Assembly: GCA_030430575.1 (NCBI GenBank)
Contig: JAUIKF010000027.1
Span: 1-64,000, forward strand
Reading direction: 5' to 3'
DNA from: Bacteroidia bacterium
GTDB taxonomy: Bacteria > Bacteroidota > Bacteroidia > J057
DNA: 64,000 nucleotides
In this document: positions 33,393-42,356 of the stretch, piece by piece
How the letters are laid out: every line of letters begins with the position of its first letter
Numbering within the stretch: position 1 is the first letter of the stretch
Notes under the pieces: model-generated
Told to the model about the DNA's origin: nothing
The model's input: the letters and a program-made list of their open reading frames with translations, nothing else
The model's database searches: none
Made by a program: the position numbers and the translations under genes

Positions 33393-36300
33393 ATGTCCAA
33401 GATTTATTTCTTTGGGTTGATATTACTTCTCTGTGTCCATTCCTTTGGTGCTACCTATACGGTTGATAGCAATGCTAACACGGACAACTTTTTCGGTTAT
33501 ACACATGGAGATGGGAGCAATACGCTCCGAAAATGTATTCGCTTGGCTAATGCCAATGCAGGGGCCGATGTCATCAATTTTAACATTACGGGATCGACAG
33601 TCATCACCAATTCATCTTGTTTTGGGGGAGTTTGGATGGCCATCACTGACCCAGTGACGATTGATGGCTACACGCAATCCGGCGCTTCTGCCGGAAATCC
33701 TGTGATCGAACTGAATGGAAACTCGATGGGATGCTGGTGGGCACTGAACCTCACGACAGGGTCGGCAGGATCCACCATCCGTGGGTTAATCATCTACGGG
33801 ACCAATATCGGAATTCGGATGGATGCCAATACCAGTGGAAATACCATTTCCGGGTGCTGGATAGGGGTAAATAATACGGGAAATGCTGCAGCACCAAATG
33901 CTATTTCAGAGCACGGAATTAAAATTGAAGGGTCAAACAATAACCTGATCGGCGGGAGTGGCGGGAGTATTGATCGGAATATTATTAGTGGTTGTAGCCA
34001 GGAAGGGATACGGCTAGATAATACCCCCACATCTGGGAACACGATCAATGGCAATTATATAGGGGTAGGGCTAAATGGAACCACAGACCTGGGTAATCGA
34101 ACTGGCATCTTGGCTAGTCTTGCCAATCGGCTTACCATTGGCGGAGGCAATGCCAATGAAGGCAATGTCATTTCGGGGAACTCAGAAAGGGGAATTTTAC
34201 TGACCAGTAGCGACACTTTTACCATAAAAGGCAATATCATCGGATTGGGAGCAGACCTTACCACTACCGTACCCAATACGCTCTCTGGACTTGAAACCTC
34301 TGCCAGCTCTGACGTCGGGCAAATAGGGGGAAGTGGTGCAAATGAGCGGAATTATGTTTCAGGAAATTCCGTCAATGGGATGCGCTTTGACGACTGTAAC
34401 GAAATCACAATTCAGGGAAACTATATTGGCGTTGCCGGAAATGGCACTACGGCCAGACCCAATTCGGTCACAGGGATTAATGCCACGCATTGTGAGTTTA
34501 TGACTGTAGGGGGCACTGCTAGTGGGGAAGGAAATGTCGTTTCTGCCAATGGAGGCCACGGTATATCTATTTGGTCTACTGACTCAAGAAATTCTGTCAT
34601 TCAGGGCAATATGGTAGGGGTATCAGCAGATGGACTTACAGCGCTTGGCAATTCGCTTCACGGTATAGAAATCAATGAGAATGAGGATACACAAATAGGG
34701 GGAACAAGTCCTTCTGCCAGAAATGTGGTAAGTAATAATGGACAATCAGGGATTATGGTGATCTGTTCTCCTCGTGTGGTAGTAGAAAATAATTATGCAG
34801 GCGTAGATGCAACGGGTCTAGTAAATATGGGCAATGGTAATAGCGGCATATTTATTCTAAACTCTATTGACGCTACCATTGGCGGGACAACTAGAGCCTC
34901 CCGGAATATTGCCTCTGGAAATGTACAGAATGGGATTTTGCTCCAGGGCACCTCTACTGGAGCCATCATCAAAGCCAATTTTGTCGGCATAGGCGCAGAT
35001 GGTACCACCGTCATTCCCAATGAACAACACGGCATAGTCAGTGAAACGGGAGCCAATAATATGACTGTCGGAGGGCCTACGGCGGCCGAGCGGAATGTGT
35101 CTTCTGGCAATGGGCAGTTCCTTGTAGGCGGTGGCGACCCAGACAATGGCCTGGTAGGAGATGGAATCCGGTTGCTGGGAACCAGTAACCATGTCATCCA
35201 AAACAATTATTTTGGCACCGACTCTACTGGACTGATCGGTATCGGCAACCACTGGGCGGGGGTCTCTATCAATAACGGCAGCAGCAATAATGACATCATT
35301 GATAATATCATTTCAGATAATCGAAATGAAGGTATATGGCTCTATAATGGATCCAATAACAATGAATTTTATCGAAACAAAATAGGCTTAGCCGCTGATG
35401 GTTCTCCTTTAGGGAATTGGGATTATTCCGTTATGGTGGATGTCTTCACTAATGATAATATTTTTGGCGGGAGCCAGGCTAATGCGAATACGATCGCCCA
35501 TACCCGTGGCGAACGTCCAGGTGCCGATGGAGATGGCATCACTATCAATACCTTCGCGGGAAACAACAATACCATTACGTTCAACAATATTTATTGTAAC
35601 CTGGGCAAGGGGATCGTCCGAGTAGGCACTACTTCCAATGAGAACCAAGGGGAACCAGGCATTGTCACTTCAACTGCCAATACCATTACGGGGGTAGGAG
35701 ATAATGGGAGAACCATCCATATTTATAGAAACGACGCCTCAGGTTCAGGATGCGACTGTGAAGCTGGCACCTATATTGGGTCTACCACTGTCATAGGCAC
35801 TAGCTGGTCATTTACACATAATTTGGGCTTATCCCAAACAGATGCTGATAAGCTTACGGCTACCCAAACTACTGCAAACGGTAGTACCTCTGAAATCGCC
35901 CCATGCATCGCCAAATTGTTGTTGCCAGTAGAGTTGGTGACTTTCTCTGGTTCTTTGCAGAATGATGGAACGGTGAAGCTACATTGGGTCACATCCAATG
36001 AAATCAACAACGACTTCTTCCGTGTTCAGCGATCTGATGATGGCATTACTTGGCAGAATATTGGAACCGTAGATGGTGCAGGAAATTCCACTACCCTTTT
36101 GACCTATTCCTTTACAGACCCTTCAATAAGGCATGGACAAGCCCAATTATATTACCGATTGGAGCAAGTAGATTTCAACGGCGCGACAAAATTATCGAAT
36201 GTCGTAGTTATCTCCTTAAACAATCCTAACAATCGTGAATTCCTCATTTACCCAAATCCTACAAAAGATAAATTTCACATATTAGGAATAAAACCCAGAA

Positions 36301-36464
36301 GTGAGTACCTTACAATGTATAACTCATTAGGGGTAAAGGTTAGTCACCTTTTAACATTGGAAACGCTCGATGACCACCATACATTGGTAGATGTATCCCG
36401 CTTGCCCAGCGGTACTTATGTATTGGTCACTGCCACACACACACATAGAATTGTCAAACAGTGA
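33393..36464 (+). CDS. Large right-handed beta-helix T9SS cargo protein
   Basis: A 1023-residue secreted protein. Signal peptide about 1-19 (ends VHSFGA), then a long array (about 60-800) of parallel beta-helix coils with recurring G-N-x-I-G and ISGN elements (GNYIGVGLNGTTDLGNRTG, NVISGNSERGILL, IQGNYIGVAGNGTTARPNS, IGGTSPSARNVVSNNG). The repeat spacing is about 46 residues per pair of landmarks, as in CSLREA-type and pectate-lyase-like surface proteins. A small Ig-like module (VELVTFSGSLQNDGTVKLHW) precedes the C-terminal T9SS type A domain (LIYPNPTKDKFHI through SGTYVLVTATHTHRIVKQ). Likely a surface adhesin or polysaccharide-binding protein. The next gene encodes another T9SS cargo and may be co-expressed. 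Confidence 0.9.
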   Translation: MSKIYFFGLILLLCVHSFGATYTVDSNANTDNFFGYTHGDGSNTLRKCIRLANANAGADVINFNITGSTVITNSSCFGGVWMAITDPVTIDGYTQSGASAGNPVIELNGNSMGCWWALNLTTGSAGSTIRGLIIYGTNIGIRMDANTSGNTISGCWIGVNNTGNAAAPNAISEHGIKIEGSNNNLIGGSGGSIDRNIISGCSQEGIRLDNTPTSGNTINGNYIGVGLNGTTDLGNRTGILASLANRLTIGGGNANEGNVISGNSERGILLTSSDTFTIKGNIIGLGADLTTTVPNTLSGLETSASSDVGQIGGSGANERNYVSGNSVNGMRFDDCNEITIQGNYIGVAGNGTTARPNSVTGINATHCEFMTVGGTASGEGNVVSANGGHGISIWSTDSRNSVIQGNMVGVSADGLTALGNSLHGIEINENEDTQIGGTSPSARNVVSNNGQSGIMVICSPRVVVENNYAGVDATGLVNMGNGNSGIFILNSIDATIGGTTRASRNIASGNVQNGILLQGTSTGAIIKANFVGIGADGTTVIPNEQHGIVSETGANNMTVGGPTAAERNVSSGNGQFLVGGGDPDNGLVGDGIRLLGTSNHVIQNNYFGTDSTGLIGIGNHWAGVSINNGSSNNDIIDNIISDNRNEGIWLYNGSNNNEFYRNKIGLAADGSPLGNWDYSVMVDVFTNDNIFGGSQANANTIAHTRGERPGADGDGITINTFAGNNNTITFNNIYCNLGKGIVRVGTTSNENQGEPGIVTSTANTITGVGDNGRTIHIYRNDASGSGCDCEAGTYIGSTTVIGTSWSFTHNLGLSQTDADKLTATQTTANGSTSEIAPCIAKLLLPVELVTFSGSLQNDGTVKLHWVTSNEINNDFFRVQRSDDGITWQNIGTVDGAGNSTTLLTYSFTDPSIRHGQAQLYYRLEQVDFNGATKLSNVVVISLNNPNNREFLIYPNPTKDKFHILGIKPRSEYLTMYNSLGVKVSHLLTLETLDDHHTLVDVSRLPSGTYVLVTATHTHRIVKQ

Positions 36465-36516
36465 ATTGGTAATCACGTCTATGAAAAATTTTAACCATTA
36501 ATACTCAAATCTCAGT

Positions 36517-38673
36517 ATGAAAAAACGTTATTCATCGTTCTTGCTTACTTGTGTTCTCACATTATTTACGGTCGCGTGGCTACATCAGCCGCTAGCTGCC
36601 CAGGGGTGCAGCCCAGACATTACCTCTCCTACTATTGACTGCTCCCAGGCTGCCAGTTCGGGCAATTTACTCAGCAATGGCAGTTTTGAAATCGGTGCCT
36701 TCCACGACAAATATGGAAGTACGAATTGGGTTCCATTTGGGGCTGCATTTAATATCTTTTCGCCTTTTTTCCCTACCTCCCCAGCCCAGGATGGATTTAT
36801 TTACATGAAATTATTTGGCGGTAATTCTGGTCTTTTCGAAGACATTCCGATTCAAGGAGGTGAAAATTTGGAAGCTTCTGTTTACATTATGAATGCCTCT
36901 TTTGACCGTATGCAACCTGGTTGCACCGGGTTCCTCAAATTGGAATTCTTCAATGCAGGTGGTGGTTTTATGTCTTTTGTAGAGTCCAATAGAATTGATC
37001 ATACCATTCCTTTTGATACATGGACCAAACTCACCCTGAACGCGCAGGCACCTGCCGGCGCAGCGACAGCTCGCATGGTGGTCATCATGCAATGCAATGC
37101 TGGTGGAGCGGTTATGTTTGACAATGCAAGCCTCGTCATTGGCGGAGGAGCTGCAGGTGATGTGACAGTAGACAATGATGCGGGCCAATGTGGTGCTCAA
37201 GTTGCCTTAGCCCAGCCTGCGCACGGCGACAATTGTGCTGTTGCCTCTATCACCAATGATTATAACAATACGGACAATGCCTCAGACTTCTATCCTGTCG
37301 GTACGACGGCTGTGACTTGGACCGTCACAGATGCCGCAGGCAACCAAAGCTCATGTATGGTAAACGTAACCGTTAATGACACGGAAGCACCTGAAATTCG
37401 TTGTGGAGGTCCTCCGCCCAATATGCTGATCAATCCTAGTTTCGAAATTGGGACTGGGTTTAATCAGTATGGCACTGCCAACTGGGTACCTTTTGGCGGC
37501 GTATTTGGTATCGATGGAAATATTATCCCACCAGCACAAGACGGTCAGTGGTATATGAAGCTGTTTGGAAATCCGGGTGGAATATTCCAAGACCACCCTG
37601 TTAATCCTGGTGATAATATCGAAGGCTCAGTGTATGCGATGAATGCATCTTTTGATGCTATGCAGCCAGGGTGTATTGCCTTTGTCTCCTTAGAGTATTT
37701 TGATGCAGGAGGCGGCTTCATTTCTTTCACCCAATCGCCTCATATTAACCACACTATCCCCCAAAACGTCTGGACAAAGACTACCGTCAACGACGTAGCA
37801 CCTGCGGGCGCAGCTACTGTGCGTATGGTGGTAATCATGCTATGCCCAGGCGGAGGAGCAGTGATGTTTGACAACGCATATTTAGGTAACATTACACAAG
37901 ACGGAGGCGCAGTGGAATATGTAGACAACGACCCAGGACTCTGTACAGGGGGGACATTTAATGCCCCTCCGCCTATGGCTTCTGATAACTGCCCAGGATA
38001 TACCATTACCAATGACTTCAATGGTACAAATGACGCTTCAGGCTTTTATCCAATGGGCACAACTACCGTAACGTACACCATTACTGATGCCGCTGGCCAC
38101 ACAAATAATTGCACCTTTGATGTGGAAGTTAGTGATACTGAAGCGCCTGTCTTTGCCAATTGCCCTGCTGATATCATCGTCCCAGAAGACTGTTCAAGAC
38201 GTTTGACACTCGTTCGTTGGACTCCCCCAACTGTTTCTGACAATTGTTCAGCCTTTGGTGACCTTGTTTTGACAGGACCTGTTATTACCAATTTCTGGGG
38301 AAGTTTCCCTGTAGGGACTACTACTGTCCCTTATACAGCTACTGACGAAGAGGGTAATGTAGGCAGTTGCTCATTCAATGTCACCGTAGTAGACGACCCC
38401 AATTGCAGGCTCGGAATGGGACAGGATGCAGAACTGACTGTCAAAGCCTTCCCCAATCCTGTAACGCATGCACTTAGCGTTAAAGTTTCTGCTATGGCGC
38501 GTGTTCAGCTTTCTCTTCGCAATGCCGTTGGGCAAGAGCTCATCGTACAGCACTTTGATGCTGAAGGCCTTGCAGAGCGTAGCATTGACATGAGTGACTT
38601 TGCTGCGGGTATTTACTTCTTGAAGATAAGAACCGAAGCAGAAACCAAAACAGTAAAAATTATTAAGCAATAA
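36517..38673 (+). CDS. HYR-domain T9SS cargo protein with internal duplication
   Basis: A 718-residue secreted protein. Signal peptide about 1-28 (ends PLAAQG). Two near-copies of a carbohydrate-binding-like module follow, near 45-205 (LLSNGSFEIGAFHDKYGSTN, YIMNASFDRMQPGC, GGAVMFDNASL) and near 305-460 (MLINPSFEIGTGFNQYGTAN, YAMNASFDAMQPGC, GGAVMFDNAYL). Each is followed by an HYR (hyalin repeat) domain (VTWTVTDAAGNQSSCMVNVT; VTYTITDAAGHTNNCTFDVE). A third HYR lies near 550-630, and a type A T9SS sorting domain (VKAFPNPVTHALSVKV, GIYFLKIRTEAETKTVKII) ends the protein. It is predicted to be a surface glycan-binding or adhesion protein. The gene starts 52 bases after the preceding cargo gene. 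Confidence 0.9.
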   Translation: MKKRYSSFLLTCVLTLFTVAWLHQPLAAQGCSPDITSPTIDCSQAASSGNLLSNGSFEIGAFHDKYGSTNWVPFGAAFNIFSPFFPTSPAQDGFIYMKLFGGNSGLFEDIPIQGGENLEASVYIMNASFDRMQPGCTGFLKLEFFNAGGGFMSFVESNRIDHTIPFDTWTKLTLNAQAPAGAATARMVVIMQCNAGGAVMFDNASLVIGGGAAGDVTVDNDAGQCGAQVALAQPAHGDNCAVASITNDYNNTDNASDFYPVGTTAVTWTVTDAAGNQSSCMVNVTVNDTEAPEIRCGGPPPNMLINPSFEIGTGFNQYGTANWVPFGGVFGIDGNIIPPAQDGQWYMKLFGNPGGIFQDHPVNPGDNIEGSVYAMNASFDAMQPGCIAFVSLEYFDAGGGFISFTQSPHINHTIPQNVWTKTTVNDVAPAGAATVRMVVIMLCPGGGAVMFDNAYLGNITQDGGAVEYVDNDPGLCTGGTFNAPPPMASDNCPGYTITNDFNGTNDASGFYPMGTTTVTYTITDAAGHTNNCTFDVEVSDTEAPVFANCPADIIVPEDCSRRLTLVRWTPPTVSDNCSAFGDLVLTGPVITNFWGSFPVGTTTVPYTATDEEGNVGSCSFNVTVVDDPNCRLGMGQDAELTVKAFPNPVTHALSVKVSAMARVQLSLRNAVGQELIVQHFDAEGLAERSIDMSDFAAGIYFLKIRTEAETKTVKIIKQ

Positions 38674-38739
38674 TTGATTTGGGATAAAAACCCACGGCTT
38701 CTACCTAATTGAAGCTGACTCGGTTACCCAACAACAGTT

Positions 38740-38780
38740 GATGGCAGGAGCAGATTGATCTGTTCTTGCCATCTTTTTTT
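38740..38780 (+). terminator. Intrinsic terminator after the HYR protein gene
   Basis: GATGGCAGGAGCAG and CTGTTCTTGCCATC form a 14-bp stem with two G-U type pairs and a six-base loop, followed by seven T residues. It fits termination of the two T9SS cargo genes upstream. Confidence 0.85.
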
Positions 38781-38821
38781 GGTTAGAACGCTTTTTATAA
38801 GGAAGAATTTGCTCCGCCAAT

Positions 38822-38857
38822 AACCCAAAACCCCAAACTCTAAACGCTAAACCCTAA
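38822..38857. repeat. Heptamer tract (AACCCCA/AACCCTA) after ctaM
   Basis: CCCAAAACCCCAAACTC and AAACGCTAAACCCTAA units with a 7-base period occupy the 36 bases just beyond the stop codon of the minus-strand DUF420 gene. Confidence 0.75.
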
Positions 38858-38858
38858 T

Positions 38859-39401
38859 CTACCCCCCATAACACGGTGAGATCATCAAATACACCAAAAC
38901 TCCTGTCAACGACACATACAGCCAAATTGGAAAAGAAAAGCGCACGAGTTTGCGGTGTTTCTCGACAGAAAGGCTAAGGCCGTGAAAGATAGAGAAAGAA
39001 GCTAGGGGAACAATGAAGATGGAGAGACCGATATGGGTGATCAGGATAAAAAGGTATAGGGCCTTGGGGACGGGGCCGTCGTTACAGTAGGCAGTATGGG
39101 GCGTGGAGATATGGTAAAGGACATAAGACACCAAGAAAAGGGCCGAGAGGCCAAAGGCGGTGAGCATCACTTTTTTGTGCTGGTTGATGCGTTTTTTCTT
39201 GATTAGATAAAGGCCTACCAGTAGCAGGAGCGTCACAATGGAATTGATGCCTGCATTAATTTTTGGAAAGATGTAAGTGTTAAAATCGAAGTGGACAATT
39301 GGTTCGCGCGCGCTGAGTAGCCCACCCACCAATAACGGAACGATAATCGACACGGCCCAGATCAGGGGCTTCAGTTTGGGGCTAATCGACTGCTGTTCCA
39401 T
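38859..39401 (-). CDS. ctaM: DUF420 (CtaM/YozB-like) cytochrome oxidase assembly protein
   Basis: A 180-residue inner-membrane protein with about five spans and the DUF420 signature: HKKVMLTAFGLSALFLVSYV, YHISTPHTAYC, LFILITHIGLSIFIVPLA, KHRKLVRFSFPIWLYVSLTG and VLVYLMISPCY. CtaM of Gram-positive bacteria is needed for haem-copper oxidase function, which fits its place as the last gene of the oxidase locus. The histidines in the spans could bind copper or haem; this is inferred. It lies about 180 bases downstream of the SCO-like gene; that gap holds an AT-rich string, a TCCGGAAATCC hairpin remnant and a TTGAACTTGA tract. Confidence 0.88.
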   Translation of the reverse strand: MEQQSISPKLKPLIWAVSIIVPLLVGGLLSAREPIVHFDFNTYIFPKINAGINSIVTLLLLVGLYLIKKKRINQHKKVMLTAFGLSALFLVSYVLYHISTPHTAYCNDGPVPKALYLFILITHIGLSIFIVPLASFSIFHGLSLSVEKHRKLVRFSFPIWLYVSLTGVLVYLMISPCYGG

Positions 39402-39540
39402 GTGGGGGAATTATTGATTATAGATTGATAAATTATTGATTGGGGATGGTCGAGGATTACGCAAAGAGCCCTCGCCAAAATCCGGAAATCCTCGACAGCT
39501 TGCGTAGCAGGAAATAGGAGCAAAATAAGCCGAACCTTAT

Positions 39541-39578
39541 TTGATCTTGAACTTGAGTTTGAACTTGTATTTGAACTT
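39541..39578. repeat. TTGAACTTGA short repeat tract
   Basis: TTGAACTTGAGTTTGAACTT and further TTTGAACTT units end 4 bases before the stop codon of the SCO-like gene. The sequence and placement match 30045-30071. Confidence 0.7.
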
Positions 39579-39582
39579 CTCC

Positions 39583-40245
39583 TCACTCATCCACAAAATC
39601 CGATTTATACTCAATCGTCAACAAAGCCCGCAGGTCTTCAGCTAACACACGGACCATGTCATAGAGGTATACCCCATCGTAGTACTTACGTACTTTGCCT
39701 TCCTTATCCACCAATGCTACAGAATTGGCCGTAAAGGTCAGGCTATCACGCATGTGGGATTTGAACTCAGGGAGGCGAAAGCTTTCCAAGCCCAATTTAA
39801 AAACTTCGTCTCGGCTGCCGTAGGCTAGGTGCCAACGGTCGGTATTGATTCCAATAGAATCCGAAAAGTGTTTGAGGTTGAGAGTAGAGTCAAATGTAAG
39901 AGAGACAATTTTCACCAAATCCGCCTTTTCTACATTTTCATATACCTTCTCCAAATGGGCAAATAGCAGCTTGGTAATAGGCTTTTCATTGGCCACATCT
40001 TCCCGAAAGAAACTCACAATATAGACCTGGTCACGCATGTCCTCATCCGTGAAGGCATTACCGTCCTGGTCTATAAAAGAAAAATCGGGGAGCTCATGAT
40101 AGAGCGTATCCCCGTTTTTTATAGAGTATTGATAAGGCAAGCTATCAAAATAGGCCGTGGACGTCAACTTAAAAAAAAAGAAGATCGCCAAGGGCAGGAC
40201 AATAATCGCAACCAGTACAATGGCTTGAAAGCGATTGTTACCCAT
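39583..40245 (-). CDS. SCO1/SenC-like thioredoxin-fold protein lacking the CxxxC copper site
   Basis: A 220-residue protein with an N-terminal membrane anchor (about 7-26) and a periplasmic thioredoxin-like domain: LPDFSFIDQDGNAFTDEDMR, VYIVSFFREDVANEKPITKL, KIVSLTFDSTLNLKHFSDSI and FTANSVALVDKEGKVRKYYD. SCO proteins deliver copper to CuA through a CxxxC motif after the first strands and a distal His. Here the motif position reads FREDVANEKP, with no cysteine anywhere in the domain, and the distal His is Asn. It keeps the SCO place in the oxidase locus but cannot bind copper in the known way. It overlaps the cox4 gene by 8 bases, so it is translated with it. Confidence 0.85.
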   Translation of the reverse strand: MGNNRFQAIVLVAIIVLPLAIFFFFKLTSTAYFDSLPYQYSIKNGDTLYHELPDFSFIDQDGNAFTDEDMRDQVYIVSFFREDVANEKPITKLLFAHLEKVYENVEKADLVKIVSLTFDSTLNLKHFSDSIGINTDRWHLAYGSRDEVFKLGLESFRLPEFKSHMRDSLTFTANSVALVDKEGKVRKYYDGVYLYDMVRVLAEDLRALLTIEYKSDFVDE

Positions 40246-40657
40246 AATATGTCACTTCAGACTGTTCTCCCTGCATTTCATCTAATGCAGGAAGTTCTAT
40301 TTGATTGCTTCCATAAGCGTCTTTGGTCAAGCGTCCGTACCAGTCTCCTTCGATGACCATGCCGATAATCAGCCACACGATAAAAATGAAGGGAACTAGA
40401 ATTGATAGGATCAGGCGGCGCATCTCATGTCCCAAGTGCATAAACTCAGAGACAATATAATACGCCTTGAAGATCGTCAAGATGACAAAAGTCAGGACAA
40501 CGAGTAGCCAGACTGTGTCTTGTGACCAGCCTAGCCATTCAGACAGGGAGCCTTTAAGGCCAGCCAGTAGGAATTCAAATGCTGTCAGCACTGAAAGGAT
40601 CAGCGTGGTACGATATATAGCTTTTTTGCCGTTAGTTGCTTCAGCCATTGCGTTCAT
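40238..40657 (-). CDS. Cytochrome c oxidase subunit IV (prokaryotic type)
   Basis: A 139-residue protein with three spans (about 18-38, 48-68, 82-104), matching the small CyoD/CtaF-like subunit IV: AIYRTTLILSVLTAFEFLLA, VWLLVVLTFVILTIFKAYYI and RLILSILVPFIFIVWLIIG. The C-terminal tail (about 105-139) is soluble. This subunit stabilises the oxidase and has no cofactor. ATG 40657 lies 8 bases after the stop of cox3; a longer frame would run into that gene. Confidence 0.9.
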   Translation of the reverse strand: MNAMAEATNGKKAIYRTTLILSVLTAFEFLLAGLKGSLSEWLGWSQDTVWLLVVLTFVILTIFKAYYIVSEFMHLGHEMRRLILSILVPFIFIVWLIIGMVIEGDWYGRLTKDAYGSNQIELPALDEMQGEQSEVTYYG

Positions 40658-40665
40658 AATTTCTG

Positions 40666-41616
40666 TTAGATGAGGTAGAAAAAGGTAAATACAAATACCC
40701 AAACGAGGTCTACAAAGTGCCAGTATAAGCCGACCTTCTCCACCATTTCATAGTGGCCGCGTTTCTCATAGGTGCCTTTGATGACATTCAAGTAAATGAT
40801 AAAGTTGATCACAACTCCACTGAATACGTGTGTACCGTGGAAACCTGTGACAAAGAAGAAGAGGTTCGCAAATGCCGGTGGGCCGTATTCGTTGACGAGC
40901 ATATTGGCTCCGCCACTGGTGAGCACCCCTTCCACGCCATAGGTATCAACACCTGTCTGAAGCAGTGCCCCAATCTCAGGTGCGTTGTATTCTTTGGCAA
41001 TGCGGATCAGTTCCATTACATCAGGTCTCTCAGCTAGGCCATTTACATAGTTGGAAAAGGCAGTGGAGCCTGTCGCGAGGATTTCCCCATCGAAATTCTT
41101 CAAAGCCATCACGCCGGGTTCAGCCACCAAGAGGGCGACTACCTCCTTTCCATTCTCGGCCAGTAATCGGAAGGCTCCATCACTATGTCCAACAATAAAG
41201 TGATACCACTCATAGGCCTGGCAAAGAACAAAGGCAAGTCCTCCTGCAACCGTCCATAGCATCCACTTGGCTACTTCTTTCTGCGATCTTCTGTGACCAG
41301 CTTCTACCGCCAATACCATGGTGACACTACTCAGAATCAGGATAAAGGTCATGATTCCTACAAAGACTAGCGGCCACTCTAGGTGAAAAACTTCATACAA
41401 CACAGGGGTGTGCGTGTACACTTCCTCTGGATTGGCCCAAGGCACATCTTGTGCACCTGAACGGATCCGCAATGCTCCGTATGCGATGAGCAGGGAGGAA
41501 AAGGTAAAGGCATCAGACATCAGGAAAAACCACATCATCAGCTTGCCATAACTGGCATTGAGAAGGGGTCGCTCATCTGGTCCTAGCGCCAAGGGATCTA
41601 CTTTAAGCTTAGACAT
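40666..41616 (-). CDS. ctaE: Cytochrome c oxidase subunit III (long form)
   Basis: A 316-residue COX3-family protein. The family core is visible: KLMMWFFLMSDAFTFSSLLI, LCQAYEWYHFI, FFFVTGFHGTHVFSGVVINF and VGLYWHFVDLVWVFVFTFFY. An extra hydrophilic segment of about 105 residues (near 148-252, RLLAENGKEVVALLVAEPG to LTSGGANMLVNEYGPPA) is inserted between spans. Subunit III stabilises the proton-pumping core and the oxygen path. A second, short cox3 lies directly upstream, the usual pairing in this type of Bacteroidota locus. Confidence 0.93.
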   Translation of the reverse strand: MSKLKVDPLALGPDERPLLNASYGKLMMWFFLMSDAFTFSSLLIAYGALRIRSGAQDVPWANPEEVYTHTPVLYEVFHLEWPLVFVGIMTFILILSSVTMVLAVEAGHRRSQKEVAKWMLWTVAGGLAFVLCQAYEWYHFIVGHSDGAFRLLAENGKEVVALLVAEPGVMALKNFDGEILATGSTAFSNYVNGLAERPDVMELIRIAKEYNAPEIGALLQTGVDTYGVEGVLTSGGANMLVNEYGPPAFANLFFFVTGFHGTHVFSGVVINFIIYLNVIKGTYEKRGHYEMVEKVGLYWHFVDLVWVFVFTFFYLI

Positions 41617-41662
41617 CTAGCGTAAAATTTAATCTATCAATTTAATAATCAATAATTCTTAT

Positions 41663-42250
41663 CTATCGCTGCGTAAACAGCAAAAACAAAAACAAATACA
41701 CCCAAAGCAGGTCGAGAAAGTGCCAAAAAGTCGCAGAAATCTCATAAGTAAGCACCTTACGTCCTGGTTTAAATGATTTCAAAACCGTCTTTATCAATGT
41801 CACCAACACCACTACCAAGGCAGACACAATGTGTAGGGCATGGAGGCCTGTTAATACATAAAAGAATGAGACAGATTTATCTTGACTCGAATTCACGAAA
41901 TAATTTCCAACGGCAGTCATATCCAGAAACCCTTGCCATTGGCCTACCAAAAAGACATTTCCTAAAATAAAGGTCATGACCAATCCCAGCAAAGCCCGTT
42001 TCTCTTCTCCCCTCCTAGCTGCCCAGGCAGCCATCTGCATGGTCACACTGCTTACCAGGATCAAAGCGGTATTGTACCAAAGTACCTTAGGTAGATCAAA
42101 AAACTCTGGCTGGTCCACCATAGATCGCGCCACGATATAGGCACTTGTCAGTCCCCCAAATACCATGATAAGGGACAGGATAAACAGCCACAAATTGAAT
42201 TTGTAGGGATGAATAATGTAGCTACTTTTTCCCATGCTGAGCGATGCCAT
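41663..42250 (-). CDS. Cytochrome c oxidase subunit III (short form)
   Basis: A 195-residue COX3-family protein with five spans: KFNLWLFILSLIMVFGGLTS, LWYNTALILVSSVTMQMAAW, FFYVLTGLHALHIVSALVVV and SATFWHFLDLLWVYLFLFLL. It keeps the GLHALH and WHFLDLLWVYLF landmarks of subunit III and lacks the insert of its neighbour. The start ATG 42250 is followed by another in-frame ATG five codons on. A TTCTAGG heptamer array lies 24 bases upstream, between it and ctaB. Confidence 0.93.
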   Translation of the reverse strand: MASLSMGKSSYIIHPYKFNLWLFILSLIMVFGGLTSAYIVARSMVDQPEFFDLPKVLWYNTALILVSSVTMQMAAWAARRGEEKRALLGLVMTFILGNVFLVGQWQGFLDMTAVGNYFVNSSQDKSVSFFYVLTGLHALHIVSALVVVLVTLIKTVLKSFKPGRKVLTYEISATFWHFLDLLWVYLFLFLLFTQR

Positions 42251-42257
42251 GTGCGGA

Positions 42258-42330
42258 AGTTTTAGGTTTTAAGTTCTAGGTTCTAGGTTCTAGGTTCTAG
42301 GTTCTAGGTTCTAGGTTCTAGGTTCTAGGT
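42258..42330 (+). repeat. Heptamer array (TTCTAGG)8
   Basis: Eight exact, uninterrupted TTCTAGG units (42274-42329) are preceded by degenerate units (TTTAGGTTTTAAG) that begin 8 bases from the cox3 start codon. This is a different heptamer from the TTTTGGG array at 32340 but has the same period and placement. Confidence 0.96.
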
Positions 42331-42356
42331 TGCTTGTTAATAAATCTTAATTCTCT

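Noticed and set aside
39371-39586. A 71-codon minus-strand frame between the SCO-like gene and ctaM
   Set aside because: Its sequence is built from the TTGAACTTGA tract, a TCCGGAAATCC repeat and an AT-rich string, with a serine/asparagine low-complexity product, so it is repeat DNA read as protein.
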